A DNA stretch of 64,000 nt from NCBI GenBank assembly GCA_032358255.1, contig JAULBX010003888.1, forward strand, positions 62,001 through 126,000, read 5' to 3'. The DNA comes from Heterotrichella gracilis. Its lineage: Eukaryota; Sar; Xanthophyceae; Tribonematales; Xanthonemataceae. Under the pieces are notes generated by a model that had not been told where the DNA came from, searched no databases, and saw only the letters and a list, made by a program, of their open reading frames with translations. This document shows, in pieces, positions 10,478 through 21,250 of this stretch. The first letter of the stretch is position 1. Each line of letters starts with the position of its first letter. The position numbers and the translations under genes were made by a program.

Positions 10478-13400
10478 TCACCCCTCTGGTCCCAGGATCA
10501 GGTAGCCCACAAACCCCGCATACCCTAGGGCAAGCAGTGCTGTGCCAACCAGCGCAAGGGGGGTGCGGGGGATGGCGCCCTTGAGGCCCTCAGCCAGGAG
10601 GAAAATGTTAATGACGATGACCAGGGAGGAAATGCACCAGCAGGTGGCGGCCATGAGGGGGGTGTTTTTGAAAACAGGGCCCATGATGCGGTCCGAAGAG
10701 GTCATTTTGAGCACCTGCAGGGGCCCAGGATAGTGCGCGGGTCAGCTGGGATGCAAAGGACCGCCCTGAGTAATGGTTTGTAATCACACGGGAAAAAAAG
10801 CGACAGTAATGAGTCGCCAGGGGGGATGTTGCACCAGCAGGTGGCGGCCATGAGGGGGGTCTTTTTAAAGACTGGGCCCATGGTTTGGAATGATGCAGAC
10901 ATTCCGCACATGCTGGGGCTCGTGTAGGTCAACTGGGTATGAACTTGTCACTACAAAAGCACGAGGAATCTCTGGACCCTAAGCCCTAAACCCTAAACCT
11001 AAGCCCTGAGCCCCAGACCCTTACCGGGATGACCGCAAAAGGCAGCTGCACATTCTGAAGCACGTTCAGCGCCTGGTTGAGGGTATCCAAATCAGTGGTA
11101 GCCTTGCAAAACAGCGCCACCGCCAGCGTTGGTGCCAGGGCCACTGATCGGGTGATGATGATACGCTTCCAGGGGGATACGTGCAGGTCTAGGAAACCAG
11201 ACATGACGAACTGGCCGGTGTATGTGCCGGTCATGGTGGAGGACTGGCCTGCTGCTAGGAGGCCCACCGCCCAGATAAGCTCCTGCAGGGCGGGGGGGGG
11301 GGGGGCATGGGGGGGGGGGTGGGGGGTGGTGGGGGTGGGGGGGGGGGGGTGGGGGGGCAAGGCAGCGCCTGTTCCTGCCGGGAGGCACCTGNNNNNNNNN
11401 NGGGGGGAATGGGGGGGGGAGTGGGTGGTGGTGGTGGTGGGAGGGGGGTATAAAGTGATCATGCTGCCGCGTGTCAAATAAATTCTGAAAGTGCGTACAA
11501 AAAAAAACAAAAAATTCAGGTTGAACAGGCACGGCACAATTTTGGTCTACCGTATGCAATTGCCTGCTGCAAGGAAACCCACAGCCCAACTTTTGCAACG
11601 GAAGGCAGCAATGCTAGACCACAACCCACAGCCCACGGCACTCCTGCACTCCACACGTTTATCCCTCACCCCATGTCACACACCACCACCACCAAACCAC
11701 ACCCACCCCGCCACCCACAGCCCTACTACTATCCCATGCCCCCCCACACCACCCAGCACCACCACCACTACCTCCCCCCGCCCACCACCGCCACCCACCA
11801 TGTGCTTCCCAAACATCTGACCCAGGTACTGCCCCGCATTCACCAGCCCGATCTCCTCCCCTACACCGTAGAACCCCTTGGCAAACACCGCCACAATGGC
11901 GATGTTGATGAGCAGGGTCACTAGTAGAGCCACAGCAGACTCGATTGAGAAGTACATGACCGCCTCCTTCATCTTGCTCACGCGCATGGTGTTGATGCCC
12001 CTGCAACAGAGGTTTGGTTATCAAAGTTTAACCATTGCATTAAATCAACAATTGATTACATGATTAACTTTTTCTGGGTTTATTTGTTTATTCTCTCGCG
12101 CTCTCAGTCATTTATAAATCCCACTCAGCCTTTTGCTCTTTCCCTCCTCCATGCCATAGTATATCATCCGCTGGTACCACAGGTCAAAGCCAGCTGCAAG
12201 GAAGGGCTTAGGGTTTGTTTAGGGTTTGGATAAAAGGTTCAGTTCACCTTGAGTGCACCAGGGCCGAGTGCAGGTATATGATGTGCAGCATGATGCCCGG
12301 CAGGGTTTAGGGTACAACGTAGGGTTTGGTCAGGGTTTCACCTTGAGTGCACCAGGGCTGAGTGCAGGTATATGTTGTGCGGCATGATGACTGCTCCCAC
12401 GATGCCTGCCGCCGTGGCAATTGTGCCCTTGGGGATCCGGGGGATTACAATGCCTGCGACATTTGGGGGGTTACTTCAGGCAAACCCTCAGTCTGTGTAG
12501 TTCTTTGCCAGTTTGAAACACTCGGGCACTGACAGTCATGGGCACCTTCACACATGTGTGCCATCCTATCTCCGTGTATTGCAAGTTGCAGTAGCTAAAC
12601 CAGCTATTTACAAACTCCAGTTATACAAAACTCTCAACAACAACAAAACGTAATGGGAAAATAAACCTGGCACCCCTACCTTTGATGACCTCCCCAGTGG
12701 GGATCCCCGCCTGCGCGTACATGAGGCCAAAAGAAAGGGCCATAATGCCGATGAGCACCCCAAAAAATGCCTCCAAATGCCGCACCCCCAGCCGCTCAAT
12801 GAACAGGAACGTGAAGGCGGTGACGGCAGTCAGCATGACGCCTGCGGGACGAAGGTGAAGATTAGGGTTTAGGGTTAGGGTTGAGGTTTACAGTTTACTG
12901 GCAGTGTTTCCTGCGCAATTAGGGCACTGTTGCAGGTGAGCGTATAATGCATCACGTGCCTGCCACTACCCAACTGGCATACTCAAACCGCCAGCAATAA
13001 AAAGTAGGCGCAAGGGGGATGCACGAGTGGAGGGCTATGGCACCGGCATTGGGCAGGTGGATGGTCATCACAATGCCGATCATGATGAGTGACCATTTCA
13101 AATGATCAAGACCAATAACCAAATATAACAACCATTTCAAACATTATATTGTCTCCAAACAGCAGGGGGGTAGTGTCACTCACCCGCATACAAGGGGATG
13201 GCACCTGCGCTGAGCAGGTAGATGGCGATTGCACTTCCGATCACTTCCTGGATGTCGCTCCCAATGATTGCAATCTCAGTCATGACCCACAGCAGGTAGC
13301 GGGGAGCCGCAGGGTACTCCCGCCTGTGAAGGGAAAAGTAGTGAGCCACTTACTACTAACGCCATTTACTAATTTAAGGTCAATACCGATTGCACTTTCA

Positions 13401-15088
13401 CACAGATCAGGCAAGTGGTGATTGCACTGCCGAACACCGGCAACCTCAGTCATGACCCACAGCAGGTAGCGGGGGGCAGCGGGGTACTCCCACCTGTGTA
13501 GCGGGGCGGGGCGGGGTGGAATGAGGTGGGGTTGGGTGGAGTGGGGTGGGGTCGGGTGGGATGCAGTGCAGCAAATTGCCAAAGGAAAGACCATTGCAGG
13601 CCAGCTTAAAAGGAAATGTTGCTAAAGAAACAATGGGAAGGAGGCTATGTGCATAGGTTCCACAGCGCTCGACCTGTCATGGATGGGTGCATTATATGCC
13701 AGCCAAACTGGTAAAGCTTTATTGCAAAGTAACGTCATTAATTCCAACAACCCCGTTACACCCCCACACACCACAATGGACCCCACCCACCCACCCACCT
13801 GCAGTGCTGCGCCAGGTGGAGCCCCGTGGCCACACCCAGCTTGGCAGCAAGCATCTGCACCAGGTAACCCTGCGCACGCACATGCACACAATTAGCAACT
13901 TGAATCCGAGCTTAGTGCTAGGGGTTTAATGCCAGGGTGTAGGGTTTGGCGGCCCACATCTGGCCCAGGTAAGCCTGCCCAGGCATTTGGGTGCTCAGAA
14001 TATGAATGCGCATGCGCCCACCGGCTGTCTTGGGGATTACTGTGGCTCCCCACAAACCCTAAACCCTAAACCCTTAGCCGCACACACCTGCGCAGGCCCA
14101 GAGCTGCTATTTTGATGCACTGGGCATGCCGCACATGTGCGCCACATATGCGTCCGCATGCAGCGTGAGCATCAGTGCGCATCATTTGTGCTGGCATGCG
14201 TCACGGGGTGAACGAGTGCCATGTCATCCGGTGCATGTACGAGGGTGCAGGAAGCATGCGGCTCTAGTGCGTACCAGAAAAATGCTCCACGTGAGCACCC
14301 ACAGCAGGGGCTAGGGTTGATGTTCTAGAATATATGATTCACAAGTTCGGGGTTTAGGGTTTAGGGACCTACCAGGAAAGTGCTCCACATGAGCACCCAT
14401 AGTAGTGCATATCCTGTCTGGGAGCCGGATTGCAGGTCACTCTCCAAGTTCCCGGGGTCCTACGCACACATATCAGTGTTAGGGTTTTGGTTTAGGGTTT
14501 ACGGTAGGGCTAAATGCCCCAGATTGCAGGTCGCTCTCCAGGTAACCAGGGTCCTACGCACACATATTCATGTTAGGGTTTAGGTTGGGAATTAGGGAAT
14601 GCTGAATGCTGAATGCGTGTTTGCACATTTGCAGGGCGCTCGAGCAGTCAGTGAGGAGCCACAGCTGTTCAGGGTATAGGGTTTAGGGTTCCCGGGGTAC
14701 TGCACGCCAGGTTGGGGGATACTGGGCATTGAGGGTTTAGGGTTTTAGGGTTCCGTCACTGGTTTTACTATGTAGGCGATGCACATGAGCAGCCCTGGGC
14801 CGGTGAACAGCCACAGCGCGCCAGCTGAAGGTGACCTGTTTAGGGTTAAGGGTCTAGGAAATTAGGGTTTAGGGTTTCATCACTCACTATGTAGGCGATG
14901 CACATCAGCAGCCCAGGCCCCGTGAAGAGCCACAGCTTTCGCCAGCTGAACGTCACCCGCATGTCATCTTCCAAATGGTCATTCAGGTCGTCCTCTATCA
15001 TCACCACCGACCGTGTGCGGGCATATGAGGTGCTTTGCCGGGGCTGGAGGTCTGTCCCATTGCCATCCAGCAGCGGTTGTGTCGCCAT
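10478..15088 (-). CDS. NRAMP-family divalent metal transporter
   Basis: Nine minus-strand exons (15088-14888, 14459-14373, 13869-13799, 13323-13184, 12841-12680, 12453-12342, 12000-11799, 11282-11025, 10714-10478) join in phase into 489 residues. Diagnostic NRAMP motifs are [12 protein letters not shown] in TM1, [20 protein letters not shown] in TM3, and [19 protein letters not shown] in TM6. The Asp and Asn of DPGN and the Met of MPHN are the known metal ligands. [20 protein letters not shown] follows. These proteins carry Fe2+ or Mn2+ with protons across plasma, vacuolar or endosomal membranes. [11 protein letters not shown] is closer to the animal and Dictyostelium type than to plant EIN2-related forms. 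A longer in-frame upstream start (His/Pro-rich) is possible but looks like translated microsatellite. Nearly every intron carries copies of adjoining exon edges. Confidence 0.93.
10805..10930 (-). repeat. Upstream copy of the NRAMP last-exon 5' part
   Basis: About 70-80 bp around 10815-10890 repeat the part of exon 9 at 10628-10700 that encodes [17 protein letters not shown] (plus strand tgcaccagcaggtggcggcc, then atgaggggggt). The copy encodes [17 protein letters not shown], so it has diverged little in protein terms. It lies upstream of the true exon in transcription order. Confidence 0.85.
11285..11440. repeat. G-rich low-complexity tract with a 10-base assembly gap
   Basis: Long G runs fill the NRAMP intron between exons 8 and 7, with Ns at 11392-11401. 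Exon 7 ends ...FGKHM and exon 8 starts ELIWAVGLL, which matches uninterrupted NRAMP sequence, so no coding exon seems to be lost in the gap. Confidence 0.8.
12240..12310 (-). repeat. Downstream copy of the NRAMP exon 6 donor edge
   Basis: Plus-strand ttcaccttgagtgcaccagg at 12241-12260 and the following 45 bp copy 12337-12400 (the end of exon 6, LHSALVHS, with its donor). Telomere-like agggtttagggta separates copy and parent. Confidence 0.85.
13000..13510 (-). repeat. Copies of both edges of NRAMP exon 4
   Basis: The donor-side edge of exon 4 (13184-13245) is copied at about 13010-13085, downstream of it. The acceptor-side edge (13215-13325) is copied at about 13395-13497, upstream of it. 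The acceptor-side copy shares the run tcagtcatgacccacagcag and the following 25 bp with the parent. One exon has therefore been echoed on both sides. Confidence 0.8.
13925..14575 (-). repeat. Copies of NRAMP exon 3 and exon 2 edges
   Basis: At 13940-13975 is a diverged copy of the exon 3 acceptor edge (parent 13840-13875). At 14272-14310 is a copy of the exon 2 donor edge (parent 14371-14405). At 14519-14567 is a copy of the exon 2 acceptor edge (parent 14428-14475). In each case the copy lies on the intron side of the junction it resembles. Telomere-like ggtttagggtttagg strings lie between them. Confidence 0.75.
14760..14840 (-). repeat. Downstream copy of the NRAMP exon 1 donor edge
   Basis: Plus-strand tatgtaggcgatgcacat, then agcagccc-gg, then gtgaa-agccacag occur at 14770-14830 and in the parent at 14888-14945. 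The copy encodes a near-identical [11 protein letters not shown] end and sits in intron 1 among agggtttagg strings. Confidence 0.85.
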
Positions 15089-16149
15089 GGTGTGACGGGC
15101 TGCGTGTCTTTTGCTGGTGGGTGTCCAGGGCTGGGGGCTGCTGTGTGGTGGTGGTGGTGGTGTGGTGGGTGGTGGTGGTGGTGTGGTGGTGGTGTGGTGG
15201 TGGTGCGGTGTAGTGGTGGTGCTGTCAGTCAACCCACCGGTTGGTGGTTTTTACTGCCTGAAAGCTCCTTGGCGGTGCTTGTGGCTGTGGCTGTGGCTGT
15301 GGAGGGTGGGGTGGGTGGGTGGGGGGGGTAGCTTCCAGCCTAGCTCCACAAGTATGCATGCACATATGCATGCATTGGCACCTCTTTTGTACAAAAAGTG
15401 TGCCAGCGCTCCGGCTGTTGAAGTATTTGCAACACCACAGCTGCACGGGTGTTTTGCGACCAGGTAGTACGGGTCGAGGCAAGGGTTGCACGCGCTAGAG
15501 AGGTTCAAGGTATCGTTGTGGTATCAAGCTGCGTGCACACAAAGAAAAACGTGTGCGTTTGCGCCAAGCTGCAAACCAACCCAGCTTTTGAGTATAGTCG
15601 TCCTAGAATTTGTTCCCTGAAACGTCTCACACTCTCGCTCAGTTGGGTTTGAGAGCTGTCAAACTTTTCAGCTCAATCCCGTCAGACTTCTGACACACGA
15701 GCGATCCAAAACAGGCATTCCCCAACAACGTTGCTGAAAGAGACCTAGGTTTTAGAAACGCTGTCACGCGTCTGCTTTGTGGCTTTGCGTCAAGTCCTTA
15801 CCCACGTTGCTGCTACGCGTAGCGTTGCGAATATACCCTCGTGACTGCCGCTCAGCAGCTAGCTGCGTATGCGAGCCACACCCAGAAAACAACCCTAGTC
15901 CACACAGACCCACCACTGCAAATACTGGCGCTGTCAACACAGCTGCTGCTGGTTTATTGCAGCTTGCTTGCCCAAGATTGTGGTTGACTTTTGCTTGTTT
16001 CGCACAGTATCAGAAGAAAGACCCTTCCACTGTCAAAAAACATCAATGCATGCACCAGCGGGTAATCCCTCAAGCTAGTTTTTGTGCATATGCGCAGACT
16101 ACTCGCCCAGTAACCCCTGACTTGAAAAGCTCAGAAGCCTTTGTACAAT
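15089..16149. promoter_or_regulatory. Shared upstream region of divergent NRAMP and GNAT genes
   Basis: About 1.06 kb separate the NRAMP start codon (-) from the GNAT start codon (+). A (GTG)n-rich tract spans about 15138-15225 next to NRAMP, probably in its 5' UTR. No TATA box or other element can be called with confidence. Promoter activity is inferred only from the divergent layout. Confidence 0.4.
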
Positions 16150-19100
16150 ATGGGGCCCAGCGCCTGGGTGTTAACCTCTCGACGCCCTATACACTGTTCA
16201 CTGGACCTCAATGCCGCTGCCCCACATGCCGCTGGCCATGCCACTCGGCTAACCTCCCCCAGGGTGCGCATCAGACGAGCAAACCTATCCGATACTGGGA
16301 CGGTGGCTACCATATGCACGCAGGTATGGTTTCTCTCCGTATGATCCCTGCATGCACCGCCACGCGTGGATGTATGGAGGCATGCAATTGTATATGCATG
16401 CATATTGATGCATGCACATCCGCACCGATGCATCGTTCAGTGGGGTGCCTGCACATGTGTAGGCTGTATGATAACCTCCGGTGAATGCAGTACGTGGATC
16501 TTTGCATGCTGATGGTTCGTGCATGCGGGTAGGTTATGCATGCAGGTAGGTCATGCATGCTGGCGAGGTGCATATGAGCCACGACACTGCAAACATACCT
16601 CCTGTACCTACACCAGACGAGCATTTTAATTGCCACAACTTCACTTAGTGGTGAAATTGAATTACCTTATCAATTGTTGTGTCATCCCCGGGACAGGCGT
16701 TCAGGAGCATCCTAGTCCCTGCCGCCACGTTCGGCAAGCTGGAGCAGTGGTTGCCTGGGCTGGATGAAAAGTTGGACGAGGCCTTTGAGAAAACAATGAC
16801 GAAACAACTGCAGGAAGCGCTGACGCTGAAACAAAAGGTGTGTGGAGTGGTTAGGGTTTAGGGTTCTCGGTGTAGAGTTTAGGGTCGAGGGTTTTGGCAC
16901 TGCCACTGAAGCAGCAGGGTGTGTTTAGGGTTTAGATTTTAGGATGTGTGACTGAGGTGGCTGCCATGCTTGCCATGCACCTCTGGGTGGAAAAAGGGCT
17001 GCCGCCACCAATGCCGTGCATCTCTGAGCTGCGGCAGTCACTGTTATTCATTTATTTGTGTTCATATTTGTGACCAGGCTGGGCAAGGAGTGCAGGAGTG
17101 CGAGCTGCAATACAAGTTGCTCACCGTGCATACTTCGTTTTTTACATTCTTTATTGGATCTGTTAATATGCGTGTGTGGCCAGGCGGGGCAAGGAGCGCT
17201 GGAGTACTGCTGCCAGACAGTTACCACAAGTTGGTGCTTTAAAAATTGTGTATATGATTTTTTTCTGTATGTATGTGTGGCCAGGCGGGGCAAGAAGCGC
17301 GGGAGTACAAGCTACGGCGCCAGATGCTTACCATGCGAGCAGAATTGGCCAAACTGAGGGGGCAAGCCTGGCTACCTGTCCCCGCTGCAGCCCCATTGGA
17401 GAAGTACGAAGCCATTAACCCTAAACCCCAAACCCTAAAAAACCTAAACCCTAGGTGAGGGGGCAATCGTGGCTACCTGTCTTCGCCGCTGTCCCACTGG
17501 AGAAGTAAGCAAATCTTAACTACAAACCCTAAACCCCAGGCCACAGTCCCACTTGCAAGTCGCCAGGTAGGTCCTCTCACCCAAAATGTCTTGAGAGGTG
17601 AGGATCGCAGGCGCATCGTACAGGAATCTGGCATTTGATGCATTTGCAAAACCTTGTGAAATCTCGTATGAACATCTGCTAAGCCACGGCATTAATGTAC
17701 TGCAACGTTTCATATTGACGACTTGCCAGGAAATGGACCAGAAAACCAGCTGAGTATTCCTGCTGAAACGGACTAGTAAATCATGTAATCATACTAGAAA
17801 TTTCTCCTACCATGCATGTTTAGAAACAGACGGTTGTTTGATTGTCGTCCGATGAAGGCAGCCAACATCGGATATAAACAGACGACCAGATAGCATTTAA
17901 TGAACATGTAACATCCATGTGCTGGGTGTATGCAGGAGGCAAATCGCATCCTGGCAGCGGTCCCGCATGTTCTCATGCCTGCTAGCAGAGGATGCGGCCA
18001 GTGGCGAGGCCCTGGGGTGTGTGGCTGTATCCATGCTGACAGTGGAGGCGGTGCTGCCCGCACCCTTCCCAACATCAAAGTAGGTCGCATCATGCATCAT
18101 AGTGCACGATGCACTGATCGTAGGCATGCATTGCGTGTTGAACCTGCAAGCACATGCATGTTGCTAGTATAACTTGCGACTGGCGGATTGCTGGGGTGCG
18201 TGGCTGTTTCATGCTTACAGTGCAGGCGGTGCTGCCCCCTCCCTTCCCCACATTGAAGTAGGTCACAGTGTGCATCGCCACATGATCCACCATGCATTGC
18301 GCATTGACCATCGAGCAATTCTTGGACCTAAAACCTAAGCATGTCGACCCCTGCATGCCCATGCGTGGGTTCATGACCAACACGGCTTTTGAACTCTAAA
18401 CCTTAATCTCCAAAGCTTTAACCCTTGACCCTACACCTCTGCAGGCCCATGCGTGTGTACGTGAGCAACATGGCTGTGGCCAAACAGCCAGAACCCCTAA
18501 ACCCTACTCCCAAAACCCCAAACCATGGCTAAGCTCCAACCCTGCTGCAGGCCCCTGCGCGTGTACGTGAGCAACATGGCTGTGTCCAAGCAGCACCAGC
18601 GCAAGGGGGTGGCTAAGGCGCTGCTCAGGGCCTGCGAGCAGCTGGGTGAGTGAGTTAATAGAAAATGCTGTACCTGGGCGCCTGTGGCTCCATGTGGATG
18701 TCACCAATGTTGTCGCCGCCACCATCTACTCCTATGGTAGTACCACCACCATTACCACCATCACCACCATTACCACCACCATCTACTCCTATACATGCAC
18801 TCTCCTCTGCAAAAACCAAATGCACTCCTCCCACACCCACACCCACACCCACACACCTGCAGGTCAGCGGTGGGGCTATGACTCCCTGTGGCTCCATGTG
18901 GATGCCAAAAAACACCACCGCCCAGCAGCTGTACCTTGGGCCATTCCAAATAAACCCTAACCAAACCCTTCCACCTGCAGGTCGGCGATGGGGCTATGAC
19001 TCCCTGTGGCTCCATGTGGATGCCAAAAACAGCACTGCCCAGCAGCTGTACTTGGGCCAGGGCTATGAGGAGGTATCCATCAACTACCTACTCAACATGG

Positions 19101-19162
19101 GGAGACGCAAGCTGCTGCTGAAGAAGGAGCTCCCGGTGTACCAGAAGCCAGGTGAAGCTTGA
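16150..19162 (+). CDS. GNAT-family N-acetyltransferase, probably plastid-targeted
   Basis: Six exons (16150-16323, 16697-16837, 17285-17403, 17936-18079, 18551-18645, 18981-19162) join in phase into 284 residues. The first 40 or so residues are Ser/Arg/Ala-rich like a plastid transit peptide, then VRIRRANLSDTGTVATIC opens the GNAT fold. The core is AEDAASGEALGCVAVSML, then PLRVYVSNMAVSKQHQRKG with motif A (Q-R-K-G-V-A, acetyl-CoA pyrophosphate loop), then RRWGYDSLWLHVDAKNSTAQ and QLYLGQGYEEVS (motif B). This order matches plant plastid GNATs that acetylate protein lysines and N-termini; the substrate cannot be read from sequence. The start was chosen at the ATG inside an open frame that joins correctly to exon 2. 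Exon edges are copied repeatedly in its introns. Confidence 0.85.
17065..17515 (+). repeat. Copies of both edges of GNAT exon 3
   Basis: The acceptor edge of the exon at 17285 (gtggccaggcggggcaag, then cg-gagta) is preceded by a close copy at 17176-17212 and a more diverged one at 17073-17115. The donor edge (17352-17408) is followed by a copy at 17455-17508, which ends in a better consensus donor (GTAAGC) than the donor assigned here (GTACGA). Either donor could be used. Confidence 0.8.
18175..18500 (+). repeat. Copies of GNAT exon 4 end and exon 5 start
   Basis: The segment 18180-18268 copies the last 70 bp of the exon ending at 18079, with its GTAGGT donor. The segments 18347-18385 and 18442-18490 copy the start of the exon at 18551 (cccatgcgtg, then t-cgtgagcaacatggctgt). 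The middle copy keeps a ctgcag acceptor and encodes PMRVYVSNMAVAKQ, close to the real PLRVYVSNMAVSKQ. The outer copy is degraded. Confidence 0.85.
18660..18940 (+). repeat. Two upstream copies of the GNAT last exon 5' part
   Basis: The segment 18858-18938 repeats the acceptor and 75 bp of the last exon (18976-19055), including GYDSLWLHVDAK and QQLYLG in the same frame, with one length change. A shorter, older copy (ctgtggctccatgtggatg) lies at 18681-18700. Between them is an (ACC)n microsatellite. Confidence 0.85.
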
Positions 19163-21250
19163 TCATGTGATGTGGTCAGCTGAGTGTGTGAGTGAGTGAG
19201 TGAGTGAGTGAGTACTAGTGAGTGAGTAGGTGCCCTCCAGCTTTGAGGTGAACATTGATATGTGACACGATGTGGTATTCCCATGCTTCTCTGGTGCCTA
19301 GCCAATCTAAAGCACACCATGTGCGCTCCATGTGTCGGAGGTTTAGGGTTTAGGTGGTAGCAATGCGGGCTCTCCTGGCCAGTTTCTCTTGCACGTCCCA
19401 TTCCCCACTTGAACAGGTGGGTAGCTGGTGTCCATGAGGGCAAGGGCCATGTTTCAATGTAGCAAAGGTTTAGGGTGTAGGGGGATTTGTCCATCCAGAC
19501 GAGCAAAACGCATAGTGGTTTTGCTGGTTGGTAATGGTTGGCAGGTAAACAGTGCCAGTGCTATGCATGCCCCTGGTGGGATGTATCCATCAATTGTAGC
19601 CAGTACCAAGTTTGCGCATTGCCACCAAATGGTACTTCAGGTGGTATGATCATCTTGCTGAAGCTAGTTGATAAGATGCCCCGTATGCAGATGCTGTGGC
19701 GGGAGTCATTGGCGGTGCCGTCAATGGGGATGGTGTGTTCATCTGGGAAGAGCTGGAGCAATGAATGTGTATTCTATTTCAGCTGCTGGCAGTATTGGGG
19801 TTGACAAGCAGCAGCCTTTTCAGCCGCTGGCAGGAAATCCCTTCCCATCAATGGGGCTTGATCCAGAAACGTTGCTTCTGCAATGAGGATGCTATGGGGG
19901 TGAAGGGGAGGGGGCGAGATACGCACTAGTATTTGGGCGATGCTGATGGTGTGATTGTCCAGGCCTGGGCGCAGTTGGACTCCTGCGTAGCCTGCATGCA
20001 TGCCCAGATGGTGCTAGGGCGTGCTGGAGCTGTGCAGCCTGATACACATGCAAGCTCATCTAGCCTTAACTCTAGGAAGCCAGGCTGCACAACACTGGGT
20101 GCAGTAGCGTATGTTGGGTTTGTCACAAATGGTTTTGATAGTATGCCAAAATAATTCAGCACGTGCTACATTCTTTTGACTGCTGCACGTTTTGCGTTGG
20201 GTTATGATCACGCACAGTTTGCGTGCACAATAGACCAGAGTTGCAAGTTGCTGTTCCTCATTGATCTGTAGAACTGATGTTGATCTTCCATATTTTTGTA
20301 GCCACTGGCGCTGCGTTCACTCCATGTCAGTGCACTGTTAAGGATAGGGATTGGGGATTGAGGGCTGCAAGTACGGCGTCGCTTTGGCGCACTGAGGATA
20401 TATGGTCGGCAACGACATGGCGCTCCTACATGCGCCTTGTAAATGCGTCCAAAGCAACTGCTGCAGCGACTCGCTAATGATCAGCGCCATGCAACAGGGC
20501 CTGAACTGCTGCATGCGTGTATCGATGGTTGCCGATGAGTTGGCGGTGCCGTCAGGGTCCTGCTGCGCATGGGTCCTGCAGGGGGCCCGGCCATGATTGG
20601 ACAGATGATCCCATGCCATGGGCATGCCTCAGAAGGAAACAATTATGACATTTGAATGGCCACATGCATCATGTGGAATTCAGATGAGTCATTGGTGTCA
20701 ATCGCCCACCATGCTGCAAGCAATTCGATTGCGCCGATGTGAAACATCAGTCAGCATCAGTCGGCGTGGCCAGCGTGCAATAAAATGTCGACTGCTGAGC
20801 AAACCCACATCTAGTTCAGTGGACGTCGTGGTTGTGTACATGGTTCTACCATTGTGGTTAACGGGTTTGGACGTGAGTGAGCTGCATTTTGCACCCAAGA
20901 GGGTCTCCCTAGGTTTCGAGTTCAAACTGGTTTTAAATTAGCTGGGTCGCCCAGGGGACGTTGTTGGCAAGGTGACTTCCCAACCACCTTCGAGTGTCCA
21001 GCAGTGGGTACCGTTTTCGAGGCTTGCTGCAAGTGTTACAGTAGCCTTCCAACTGGCTCTCAGAGTGTGACAAGCTGTAGTGTCAACAGGCAGTCCGGAG
21101 CTGCTCGCCTAGCACTGTTACGTAAAGGCGTCAGCAGAGTTCAGTTTTCGACAGGAGGTCGTGCAGTGGCCGGGAAGGAGCCCGGTGGCCAAGAGCTTGC
21201 AAAGCAACTTGCTTTATATGTCAACTGGGTTTGAAACATAGGCAGCCACC
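19163..21250. other. Gene-poor interval with a short GAGT microsatellite
   Basis: A (GTGA)n run lies at about 19190-19225. No exon chain is recognisable. Two minus-strand segments (near 19735 and 20545) share the residues DGTAN, with other weak similarities, which may be remnants of an unidentified repeat. The right part is the promoter side of the CEMIP-like gene; no element can be named. Confidence 0.4.

Noticed and set aside
11285-11440. A lost NRAMP exon in the assembly gap
   Set aside because: Exon 7 and exon 8 join directly into normal NRAMP sequence (FGKHM then ELIWAVGLL), so nothing is missing.
15138-15232. NRAMP start at an upstream ATG giving a Thr/His/Pro-r N-terminus
   Set aside because: That extension is translated from a GTG microsatellite; the ATG at 15088 begins normal NRAMP N-terminal sequence.
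19660-20610. Possible transposase remnants sharing DGTAN
   Set aside because: Similarity between the two segments is short and I cannot name a family or find ends or target duplications.
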